DNA of 64,000 nt. It comes from JADJOY01 sp016713535 [NCBI: Deltaproteobacteria bacterium] (GTDB taxonomy: Bacteria; JADJOY01). Shown in pieces: positions 1 to 9,179 of this stretch (positions are counted from its first letter, which is position 1; every line of letters starts with the position of its first letter). The notes under the pieces are model-generated. The model ran no database searches, had not been told where the DNA came from, and saw nothing but the letters and a program-made list of their open reading frames with translations. Both the position numbers and the translations under genes were made by a program. The stretch is taken from NCBI GenBank assembly GCA_016713535.1, contig JADJOY010000014.1:1-64000 (forward strand), written 5' to 3'.

Positions 1-664
1 CGTGCGCGCGAGTACTGGTACCACTTCTCCCGCGACGGCAGCAGATCCATGGGGCTCAGCTTCCACTCGACCGGAGCGGGTCGTCGATGCGTGCCTCGAA
101 CCGCTTCTTCTGCTGCTCGTTGCTCACCTCCAGCCAGAACTTCACGAGGATGATGCCGGCTTCGGCGATGTACTTCTCGATCTCCGGGGCGAGCTCGAGG
201 AATCGATCGTGCTGCTGCTTCGTGCAGAAGCCCATCACATACTCGACGCCGGCGCGGTTGTACCAGCTGCGGTCGAAGATCACGATCTCGCCCGCGGCCG
301 GGAAGTGCGCCATGTAGCGCTGGATGTACATCTGCGACTTCTCGCGGTCGGATGGGGCCGGCAGCGCCACCTGCCGGAACACGCGTGGGCTCACTCGCTC
401 GGTGATCGCCTTGATGGTTCCGCCCTTGCCCGCGGCATCCCTGCCTTCGAACACCACGATGACACGCAGCCCCTTGTACTTCACCCACTCCTGCAGCTTG
501 CACAGCTCGGCCTGAAGACGCTTGAGCTCCTTCTCGTAGGCCTTGCGCTTGAGTGGGCCGCGGATCTCGCCCTTCTCGGCCTGCTGCTTGTCCTTCTTCG
601 CCTTCTTGTCCTCGACTTCTCCGCCGGCTCGTTCTTCCTCGTGTTTTGCCTTGTTCTTGGCCAT
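1..664 (-). CDS. ppk2: Polyphosphate kinase 2 (PPK2 class I-like), C-terminus cut by window edge, frameshifted
   Basis: PPK2 moves phosphate between polyphosphate and nucleoside diphosphates in the cytoplasm. The translation has the Walker A stretch GRDAAGKGG, the lid segment ALPAPSDREKSQ and the Walker B-like FDRSWYNRAGVE, which together match single-domain class I PPK2. I chose the ATG at 664 (MAKNKAKHEE) because a GGAG lies six bases upstream; an ATG at 676 is possible. The N-terminus is a Lys/Glu-rich tail. The reading frame hits a stop at 56-58 right after IDDPLR, but another frame continues with WKLSPMDL and then REKWYQYSRA, the normal PPK2 continuation. A 1-2 nt indel at about 66-71 therefore breaks the frame, and the gene runs past the left edge. 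It sits 61 nt downstream of the lactate dehydrogenase on the same strand, so it may be the last gene of that operon. The family call is firm; whether the break is real is not. Confidence 0.85.
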
Positions 665-725
665 GGCCGTCTCCATCCCTTCGTTTGGTCGCGCGGTGAG
701 CCCGCGTTGCGTCACTGCCCAACTC

Positions 726-1651
<926 letters not shown>

Positions 1652-3082
1652 TCAGAAGATCGAGTAGAGCACGCCGAACTGGGCTCGCCCCACGTCACCC
1701 GTCGACCCGTCCTGGGTCTCCTTGTGGCCGTAGAGCCCCTCGAGGCCGAGCGTCAGGCGCTCGCGGATCTGCCACATCACGTTGAGGCTCGCGTAATGGG
1801 TGGCATGGTACGCGTCCGGCCCTTGCGACTCTTCGTTCTCCATCTCGACGTAGCCGTAGCTTCCAGTCGAACGCCACTCCTCGTTCCAGTGGTGCGTGTA
1901 CCCGATCAGCACGCCGAGGTAAGGCAGCGCCACCAAGTCGCCGCCCTCGTCGAAGGCCGCGTCGGTGTCGAAGAAGCCGGCGTCGTTCGAGTAGCGGCCG
2001 ATGCCGTGGCCGTAGGTGAGCTGCGCCAGGAGCGTGTCGCGACCGAAAAGGTCGAACGCACCGGACAGATTCAGGCCCCATCCGAGCACCGACTGGTCGT
2101 CGGTCGCGGGGCCCGTCGTCACTTCCTCCGAAACGCCTCGAGTGCCGATGTCCCGCAGGATGGTGGCGAACTGGACGTGCCCGACCTTGCTGCGCTCCCA
2201 CCTCACGTTGAACCCGCCATCGGGTGCGTGGTTCACGCCTTTCACCGCCTCGCCATCGAGCGTCGAGGGCAACGACTCGGGCTGCTCGAGGCCGAGCGTG
2301 ATCGCCCACTCGGGGATGAGCGAGAGCTGGTAGTGGACTAGCGGAACGCGCGCGAAGATCGCCGAGTTGGGCCCTTCGTAGTCGACCGTGTCGGGCCACA
2401 CGTCGGGGTCCTCGAAGACGCCGTAGGTGTAGCCCACCGTGACGTTGTAGAGCTTCCCGTAGATGTGCTGCATCCGGTAGCCGAACTCGCCGCCGCTCGA
2501 GGCGAAGAAGTCGTTCTGGTAATAGAAGCGGGGAGCGCCGTCGATCTCGGGTGCTCGCACGTCGATGCGGAGCTGGCTTCCCTTGGCGTTGGCGTTGAAC
2601 ACCGCCCCACCGCCCTTGGCCGGGTCACCCGCCACCGGGATCTTGGCGGTGATGAATCGATTGTCGTCGCCCGCATTGTCGGTGTCGTAGGTGAAGTCGA
2701 CGCGAGGCTTGGCGTTGAACTTGATCAGCACCGGCGTGTGAGGAACGGGGATGAACCCGCGGTAGTCGGGCTCGAGAGTGAGGTCGTTCGGGCGCGGCGC
2801 CGGTTCTTGCTGGTCGTTCAGTGCGTCACGCGGTGTGATCGGGCTCTGGGGGGCAGTGGAGCCGAGCGCCGAATCCGTGGCGGTCGCGGGTGCCGCCTTC
2901 TCGAGCGCGTCGACCTTGCGGTTCAGGTCGTCGATCGTGGTTTGAAGATCCCGGATCGTGCTTTTCATCTCTTGGACGTCGGCGGGCTGTGCTTGGGACC
3001 GAGTCAGCGTGGGGAACACGGTGAGCGCAACGATCACAAGAACGAAGGTCCTTCCAAGCGTCGGCTTCGCGAGCGGCGTCAT
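1652..3082 (-). CDS. DcaP-like outer-membrane porin
   Basis: A 476-residue outer-membrane protein. Residues 1-31 form a signal peptide ending near RSQAQ. Residues about 35-62 (DVQEMKSTIRDLQTTIDDL...) form a short coiled coil, and a Pro-rich linker follows. The rest is a beta-barrel-like sequence rich in alternating aromatic residues that ends in Phe, the usual barrel terminus. The N-terminal coiled coil followed by FNAKPRVDFTYDTDN resembles the DcaP family of trimeric porins, which pass negatively charged small molecules such as dicarboxylates. It is first in a minus-strand run with lactate dehydrogenase and PPK2. A carboxylate uptake role is inferred from family and context; the substrate is not shown by sequence. 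Confidence 0.75.
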   Translation of the reverse strand: MTPLAKPTLGRTFVLVIVALTVFPTLTRSQAQPADVQEMKSTIRDLQTTIDDLNRKVDALEKAAPATATDSALGSTAPQSPITPRDALNDQQEPAPRPNDLTLEPDYRGFIPVPHTPVLIKFNAKPRVDFTYDTDNAGDDNRFITAKIPVAGDPAKGGGAVFNANAKGSQLRIDVRAPEIDGAPRFYYQNDFFASSGGEFGYRMQHIYGKLYNVTVGYTYGVFEDPDVWPDTVDYEGPNSAIFARVPLVHYQLSLIPEWAITLGLEQPESLPSTLDGEAVKGVNHAPDGGFNVRWERSKVGHVQFATILRDIGTRGVSEEVTTGPATDDQSVLGWGLNLSGAFDLFGRDTLLAQLTYGHGIGRYSNDAGFFDTDAAFDEGGDLVALPYLGVLIGYTHHWNEEWRSTGSYGYVEMENEESQGPDAYHATHYASLNVMWQIRERLTLGLEGLYGHKETQDGSTGDVGRAQFGVLYSIF

Positions 3083-3966
3083 GTTGCGCCTCCTTGGGTG
3101 TGAAACGGCGAGTCCGGTACTTCACCTCCGGGGCGGGGGAACGGCGGTTCAGCCGCGTGACCCCCCGTCGCACGGCATTCGGTACGGCGCCGTGCGCAAG
3201 CTCTGGATCTGCACGTCTATCCCGGCAGTGCGTCGGTCGGCCGCGGGGTATCGTGAAGGCGAGAGTGAGCAAGGGACGTGCCTCGGCTCGACCGGTTGGC
3301 AGCCAACTGCCCCGCCGATTTCCGAACGGCCGCGCCACGGTGCAAGAAACCCGAGCGGTGCCGCGCTCCTGCCGATCGGTGCGAGGTCTCGCGGGAGGTT
3401 GGTGCGGAACGGGGACCCTGCCGCGAGACATGGTCGGTTCACCGACTCGCTGGGCGCTCGGTGCGCTCGAGTCACCGTCCCACCACGCTCTGCTCCCTCG
3501 TGGATACGTCCGAAGCGCCAAAACGAACGCCTGCGCCTCGAAGCCTCATCCTCGGTGCAGGTGGTCTCGACGCCGTGACCGATGGGTCGAGCCCCCGGGC
3601 TGGTTCGGCGCCGTCGCCGTCGTCCCGGGACGCCCGATCACGGTTCGCTGTGCGCGGTGGAATGACGGTGCACCGATCCCCGTAAAATGCGGAACTGACT
3701 GGATGTTTTGCCGACCGTCGGCGCGGCCATGGCCGCGCGCCGTCGTGAACTCTCTAGCCCTGTTTCGCGATGGTGCGCGACTGCCCGAAGGGGAGAGCTG
3801 CGGCGCGGCGGCCTGCGGCGTAGATGTTGCTCGTGATTCTGGATGACGGTCTGCGCATTCCTGTCGGCTCGTTCGCGGGTCGCTACGTGACGGCACGCTC
3901 TGCGCGGGGCGCGGAGCGTCAGTCGTTCGCTATCAGCACGGCGTCGCAGGCCGTGGAGGAGAGCCC
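3083..3966. other. Intergenic region between divergent operons; no convincing gene
   Basis: About 880 bases lie between the start of the porin (minus) and the serine dehydratase (plus). Several open frames of 60-250 codons overlap each other on both strands. They are Arg/Pro/Ser-rich, show no domain pattern, and look like the noise expected in high-GC DNA. The stretch must hold the promoters of both operons. The one candidate element I can point to is a weak -24/-12-type site at 3815-3832. Confidence 0.6.
3815..3832 (+). promoter_or_regulatory. Possible sigma-54 (-24/-12) promoter of the fermentation operon
   Basis: The string TGCGGCGTAGATGTTGCT has GG at 3817-3818 and GC at 3829-3830, exactly ten bases apart, with TTGC at the -12 half. 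It is about 135 bases upstream of the serine dehydratase ATG. The surroundings are rich in GGC repeats, so a chance match is possible. Confidence 0.3.
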
Positions 3967-5577
3967 ATGAGCTCCAACGATCGAGATACCGCAAGCCTGC
4001 CGATCCTCGAAACAGTCTCGAACCTACGGGATATACCCGATGGCGTCGACCGCCGGTCGTTCTTGATGCGTAGCGCCGTGATCGGCTCGGCCACCGTGAT
4101 CGCGGGCTTGACGCCCGCCGAGCACGATCGCGCCCTCGCGGCCACCTCCGCTGCGCCTCCCGCGGCGGTGGGCGTGTCGCCGGATCTCGATGTGGTGAAG
4201 AAATCGAAGGGGTCGGTGATGACCACCCTGGACGAGTTCTACAAGGTCGGTCCTGGGCCTTCGAGCTCGCACACCATCGGGCCGATGCGGATCACCTACG
4301 ACTTCTACAAGCGGTGCACCAAGCTGCCCGCCGACCAGCTCGCGAAGGTCACCGGTATGAAGGTCCACCTGTTCGGCAGCCTGAGCGCCACCGGCAAAGG
4401 GCATGGCACCGAGCGGGCCGCCCTGGCCGGAATCCTCGGTAAGGAGCCGGCGAGCATCGATCCACTCTTCCTCGACGAGATGCGAACGAGTCCCGACAAG
4501 AGGTTCCCGGTCGTGCTCGGCCCGAAGACCCTCGAGCTGTCGCTCGCCGACATCGTCTACGACGCACCCAAGGGCGATTTTCCTCATCCGAACACGATGA
4601 CGTGCAAGCTGCTCGGCGGCGGCGCCGTGCTCTACGAGCTCGAGTACTACTCGGTCGGCGGCGGCTTCATCGAGTGGAAGGGCTACGAGCCACCCAAGAA
4701 GGGTCAGCCCAAGTACCCGTACTCGACCATGAAGGAGCTTCAGGAGCACGCCGAGAAGAACAAGCTCTCGGTCGCGCAGGTGGTGATGGCTAACGAGATC
4801 GCGGTGTCGGGCAAGAGCGAAGCCGAGATAAATGCCTTCGCCGACAAGATCCTCACCGCCATGGTCAACATCGTGAAGTCCGGTCTCGCGGCGCCGACCG
4901 CCACCCTCCCCGGCCCGATCAAGCTCAAGACCAAGGCCAGCGAGGTCTACAAGCGCGCGATGGACGACGAGTACGTCGGGCAGCGTGGCGTCGGTATCGT
5001 GTCGGCCTATGCCCTCGCCGGCTCCGAAGAGAACGCCCGCGGGCACCTGGTCGTCACCGCGCCGACAGGCGGCTCCGCTGGGGTGATCCCGGCGCTCGTC
5101 TACGTGCTCGGAGAAGGCGGTCGCAAGCTGCCGCAGGTGAAGATCCGCAACGGCCTGCTGGCGGCCGCCGCGATCGGCTACCTCTGCAAGCACAACGCGA
5201 CCCTAGCCGGCGCCGAAGGCGGCTGCCAGGCAGAGATCGGTGTCGCGTCGGCGATGGGTGCCGCGCTGATCGCCCAGGCCCACGATTTCCCGCACCAGGT
5301 GGTGGCGAATGCGGCCGAGTCGTCGCTCCAGCATCACCTGGGGATGACGTGCGATCCGGTCGCTGGATTCGTTCAGGTTCCGTGCATCGAGCGCTGTGCG
5401 TTTGGCGCGGTCAAATCCTGGACCGGCTTCATGATCGCGAGCAATGAGATCCCAGCGGACCGTCGGGTCGACTTCGACACAACGGTGAGCGCGATGGCGC
5501 TGACAGCGAAGGAGATGAACTCGAAGTACAAGGAGACATCCGAAGGCGGGCTCGCGGTATCCGTGGTGCTGTGCTGA
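3967..5577 (+). CDS. sdaA: Iron-sulfur L-serine dehydratase (single chain) with a twin-arginine-like leader
   Basis: Deaminates L-serine to pyruvate and ammonia using a [4Fe-4S] cluster. The core shows GPGPSSSHTIGPMR (about 95-108), HPNTMT, TAPTGGSAGVIPA, and cysteines placed like cluster ligands in GAEGGCQAE and TCDPVAGFVQVPCIERC. The last residue is Cys (VSVVLC), as in type II enzymes where the C-terminal Cys contacts the cluster. At 536 residues it is longer than usual because of about 75 extra N-terminal residues. These include DRRSFLMRS (R29, R30), a hydrophobic run SAVIGSATVIAGL, and ALAATSA, which together resemble a Tat signal. Export of this normally cytoplasmic enzyme would be unusual. 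It is the first gene of the serine-to-acetate operon, 132 nt upstream of the MFS transporter. Confidence 0.92.
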   Translation: MSSNDRDTASLPILETVSNLRDIPDGVDRRSFLMRSAVIGSATVIAGLTPAEHDRALAATSAAPPAAVGVSPDLDVVKKSKGSVMTTLDEFYKVGPGPSSSHTIGPMRITYDFYKRCTKLPADQLAKVTGMKVHLFGSLSATGKGHGTERAALAGILGKEPASIDPLFLDEMRTSPDKRFPVVLGPKTLELSLADIVYDAPKGDFPHPNTMTCKLLGGGAVLYELEYYSVGGGFIEWKGYEPPKKGQPKYPYSTMKELQEHAEKNKLSVAQVVMANEIAVSGKSEAEINAFADKILTAMVNIVKSGLAAPTATLPGPIKLKTKASEVYKRAMDDEYVGQRGVGIVSAYALAGSEENARGHLVVTAPTGGSAGVIPALVYVLGEGGRKLPQVKIRNGLLAAAAIGYLCKHNATLAGAEGGCQAEIGVASAMGAALIAQAHDFPHQVVANAAESSLQHHLGMTCDPVAGFVQVPCIERCAFGAVKSWTGFMIASNEIPADRRVDFDTTVSAMALTAKEMNSKYKETSEGGLAVSVVLC

Positions 5578-5709
5578 GCGGCGCGTCGCAGCTCGTCGCG
5601 CACGAGGTCATCACTCTCGGACGACGAGCGCGGCGCGCGGCGGGCCGGCTCGCGTGGTGATGCCGCGCTCACGCCCAGTCGCGGCTGGCGCGCGATACGA
5701 GGAGCGTCG

Positions 5710-6959
5710 ATGAGCAAGGCAGCGAGGACGGCGGCGGTCGCGTGGCTCGTGACCGCCGTGTACTACTTCTACCAGTACTCGCTGCGCTCCGCGCCCGCGG
5801 TGATGATGCCGCAGCTCTCCGAGGCGTTCGGCCTGAACGCGATGGGCGTCGCCTCGATGGTCGGCCTCTTCTACTGGGGGTACTCGCCGTTCAGCCTGGT
5901 GGCGGGTGCCGCGATGGATCGGCTCGGACCCCGCAAGGTGGTTCCGATAGGCGCCGCCATGGTCGGGATCGGCGCCTTGCTCTTCAGCACCGGGAACGCC
6001 ACCGCCGCGAGCGCGGGACGGGTGTTGCAGGAGCTGGCGGGGTGTTCGCGCTGGTGGGCGCGGTGTACATCGCCACCACCAGCTTCCCCGCGTCGCTCGC
6101 GGCGACGCTCATCGGCGCGACCCAGATGTTCGGGATGGCGGGCGGATCCGCGGGCCAGTTCGTGGTGGGGCCGGCGATCACCGCCGGCCTCGTGTGGAAT
6201 CGGTTCTGGCTCGGCATGGGCTTCGCCGGCCTGGTCATCAGCGTGCTGCTCTTCGTCTTGCTGCCCAAGCAGGAACGCACCGAGGAGCGCCCCGACTGGG
6301 TGAAAGGCGCCGTGCGTGCGATGGGCTCCGTGCTCCGCAACCCGCAATCCGTCCTGTGCGGGATGATCGCCGGACTGCTGTTCATCCCCACGACCATCTT
6401 CGACATGATCTGGGGGGTGCGCTACCTGCAGGAGGCACGCGGCTTCGAGTACGGCGCCGCGGTGATGCGGTCGGCGATGGTCCCGCTGGGATGGATCATC
6501 GGTTGCCCGCTCCTCGGCTTCGTCTCGGACCGGATCGGGCGCCGCAAGCCGGTGATCCTGGGCGGTGCGGTGGTGCTGCTCGCGTGTCTCGCGTGGATCC
6601 TGTTCGGCCGCGCCGACGTGTTCCCGCCCTACGTCCTCGCGATCATCGCCGGCATCGCGTCGGGTGCCGCGATGCTGCCTTACACGGTCATCAAGGAGGC
6701 GAACCCGCCCGAGGTGGGCGGCACGGCCACCGGTGTCATCAACTTCCTGAACTTCACGTTCAGCGCACTCTTGGGCCCCGTGTTCGGCGGGGTCCTACGC
6801 CGCGTCGCCGGCGGCGCGAGCCAGGCCGCGCTGGAGCACTACCAGGCCGCGTTCCAGCCCCTGCTCTACGGAGTGGGGCTCGCGATCCTGCTCACGCTGT
6901 TCTTGAGGGAAACGGGATCGGCGGTCCGAGCGCCGGTACCGACACGGGGGAGCGCATGA
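5710..6959 (+). CDS. MFS transporter, single-base frameshift
   Basis: A 12-helix major facilitator of about 416 residues once the frame is repaired. The N-half reads AVYYFYQYSLRSAPAVMMPQL, with the MFS loop DRLGPRK between helices 2 and 3. The C-half has the matching loop SDRIGRRKP and six further hydrophobic segments. The two halves are in different frames. At about 6028-6031 one G appears to be missing (GGG read as GG), and restoring it joins GRVLQ to GAGGVFALVGAVYIAT. The gene sits between serine dehydratase and the phosphotransacetylase-family gene and overlaps the latter by ATGA, so translation is coupled. The substrate is unknown; serine, pyruvate, acetate or formate would fit the operon. 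Confidence 0.85.
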
Positions 6960-7888
6960 AGACCAAGACCGGAACCGGTAAGTACGAGAGTCTGCTCGAG
7001 CGCTGCAAGAGCCTGGACCCGGTCCCAACGGCGGTGGCTCATCCGTGCGAGGCGTCGGCTCTGAGTGGTGCGATCGAAGCGGGCGAGCTGGGCCTGATCC
7101 AGCCGATCCTGGTCGGTCCCGCCGCGAAGATCGCGGAGGTCGCGAAGGCGGCGGGCGTGGACCTCGGGAAGACGGAAATCATCGACGCCGCCCACAGTCA
7201 CGCCTCGGCCGCCAAGGCCGTCGAGCTGGTCCGGCAGGGAAGGGCCGAGCTCCTGATGAAAGGCAGCCTTCACACCGACGAGCTCCTCGGCGCGGTGGTG
7301 GCGCGAGAGACCGGGCTGCGGACGGGAAGGCGGCTGAGCCACGTGTTCATCATGGACGTGCCCACCTACCACAAGGTGCTGGTGATCACCGACGCTGCGA
7401 TCAACATCGCGCCCACCCTCGAGGACAAGGTCGACATCTGCCAGAACGCGATCGATCTGTGCGTTTCGCTGGGAGTGGAGAAGCCCAAGGTCGCCATCCT
7501 GGCCGCGGTCGAGACGGTGAACTCGAAGATGTCGGCGACGCTGGATGCGGCCGCGCTCTGCAAGATGGCGGAGCGCGGGCAGATCACCGGAGGCATCCTC
7601 GACGGACCGCTCGCCTTCGACAACGCGATCAGCGCCGAGGCCGCGAAGACCAAGAAGATCCAGTCGCCGGTCGCCGGTGACCCCGACATCCTCCTCGCGC
7701 CTGACCTCGAAGCCGGCAACATCCTGGCGAAGCAGCTGATCTTCCTCGCCAACGCAGACAGTGCCGGATTGGTCCTCGGCGCGCGCGTGCCGATCATCCT
7801 GACCAGCCGCGCCGACAGCGTTCGCTCCAGGATCGCGAGCTGTGCGGTGGCGGTGCTAGCGGCGTACGCGCGCCGGACGAAAGCGTAG
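6956..7888 (+). CDS. pta: Phosphate acetyl/butyryltransferase family protein
   Basis: Transfers an acyl group from CoA to phosphate, giving acyl phosphate. The 310-residue product has the family pattern: IQPILVGPAAKI near the N-terminus, MKGSLHTDELL, RLSHVFIMDVPTYHKVL, DAAINIAPTLEDKVDI, LAAVETVNSKM, GILDGPLAFDNAIS, and a C-terminal PDLEAGNILAKQLIF. This short form groups with phosphotransbutyrylase/Pta rather than the long multidomain Pta. The ATG overlaps the transporter stop. Because acetate kinase follows directly, acetyl-CoA is the most likely substrate. Confidence 0.88.
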   Translation: MKTKTGTGKYESLLERCKSLDPVPTAVAHPCEASALSGAIEAGELGLIQPILVGPAAKIAEVAKAAGVDLGKTEIIDAAHSHASAAKAVELVRQGRAELLMKGSLHTDELLGAVVARETGLRTGRRLSHVFIMDVPTYHKVLVITDAAINIAPTLEDKVDICQNAIDLCVSLGVEKPKVAILAAVETVNSKMSATLDAAALCKMAERGQITGGILDGPLAFDNAISAEAAKTKKIQSPVAGDPDILLAPDLEAGNILAKQLIFLANADSAGLVLGARVPIILTSRADSVRSRIASCAVAVLAAYARRTKA

Positions 7889-7961
7889 CGAGTGGCGCGA
7901 GATGCTCAGCTGTCCCCGTGGGCCACGTGCCCATCGCCCTCGCCGCGAGGAGTGAGCCGCA

Positions 7962-9157
7962 ATGGATGACTATGCCCTGGTCCTGAACGCGGGCTCGTCG
8001 AGCCTCAAGTTCTGTGTCTACCGCCGACCGCCGGCGACCGGCTGGAGCCTCGCGTCGCGGGGTCAGGTCGAGGGCATCGGAACCACGCCGCGGTTGACGG
8101 TGAAGGACGACTCCGGCGCGAAGCTGGTGGACGAGAAGCTCTCGGATGCGGTTCGCGATGGGCGCGCCGCGCTCGACGCGCTCGCCGGCTGGCTGCGCTC
8201 GTCCTACGGCGGGGCCAAGGTGCTCGGCGTCGGCCACCGGGTGGTTCACGGTGGAGCGTGCTTCGCCGGACCGGCGATCGTGACGCCCGAGGTGCTCGAG
8301 GAGCTGCGCGCGCTGATCCCGCTCGCGCCGCTTCATCAACCCCACAACCTCGCGGCCATCGAGGCCGTGGCGGAGCGCCTTCCCGGCGTGCCCCAGGTGG
8401 CGTGCTTCGACACCAGCTTCCACCGCGGTCAGCCGGCGGTCGCGGAGCTGATCGCCCTGCCCCGGGAGATCCGCGAGACCGGGGTGCAGCGCTACGGCTT
8501 CCACGGCCTTTCGTACGAGTACATCGCCTCGGTTCTGCCCGAGGTCGCACCCGAGATCGCGTCCGGGCGGGTGATCGTGGCCCATCTCGGCAGCGGCGCC
8601 AGCCTGTGCGCGATGAAGGACTTGAAAAGCGTCGACAGCACCTTCGGGTTCACCGCCCTCGACGGTTTGTGCATGGGCACGCGCCCCGGGTCGGTCGACC
8701 CGGGGGTGATCCTCCATCTCTTCCAGACTCTCGGGCTCTCGGCGAAGGAAGTGGAGACGATCCTCTACAAGCGCTCGGGTCTGCTCGGCATCTCCGGCGT
8801 CAGTAACGACATGCGCGAGCTGATCGAAAGCCCCGAGCCCGCGGCGCGGCTGGCCGTGGATTTCTTCGTGTACCGCGCCGCCAAGGAGGTCGGGGCCCTC
8901 GCCTCGGTGCTCGGTGGCCTCGACGGACTGGTGTTCACCGCGGGGATCGGCGAGAACTCGGCCGAGGTCCGCAGGCGAATCGGCGCGGCGTGCGCCTGGC
9001 TCGGCCTCGAGCTCGACGAGGCCGCCAACGCTCGGCGGGGGCCGCGAATCTCCACCGCGGGAAGCAAGCTTTCGGCATGGGTCATCCCCACCAACGAGGA
9101 ACTGATGATCGCCCGACACACGGCGAGGCTGCTGGGAATCGCCGGGCCCGTCCGTGA
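7962..9157 (+). CDS. ackA: Acetate kinase (end reconstructed)
   Basis: Makes ATP from acetyl phosphate and ADP, releasing acetate. The sequence shows LNAGSSSLKF, GHRVVHGG, FDTSFHRGQP, YGFHGLSYEY, AHLGSGASLCA, FTALDGLCMGTRPGS and FTAGIGENSAEVR, all typical of the family, and ends with NEELMIARHTARLLGIAG. The start ATG at 7962 lies 73 nt after the pta stop. The frame has no stop at the expected end and runs straight into pyruvate formate-lyase. A TGA at 9155-9157, one frame off, ends the protein at the normal length of about 398 residues if one base is wrong in the GC-rich run near 9141-9154. A Shine-Dalgarno AAGGAG for the next gene follows. I read this as two genes rather than a fusion. Confidence 0.88.
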
Positions 9158-9179
9158 CGGTCGAGGCAAGGAGTCGTTC

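Noticed and set aside
3094-3846. Gene of 250 codons upstream of the serine dehydratase
   Set aside because: Overlaps other open frames on both strands, and its composition (Arg, Pro, Ser) is that of non-coding GC-rich DNA. No recognisable domain or good ribosome-binding site.
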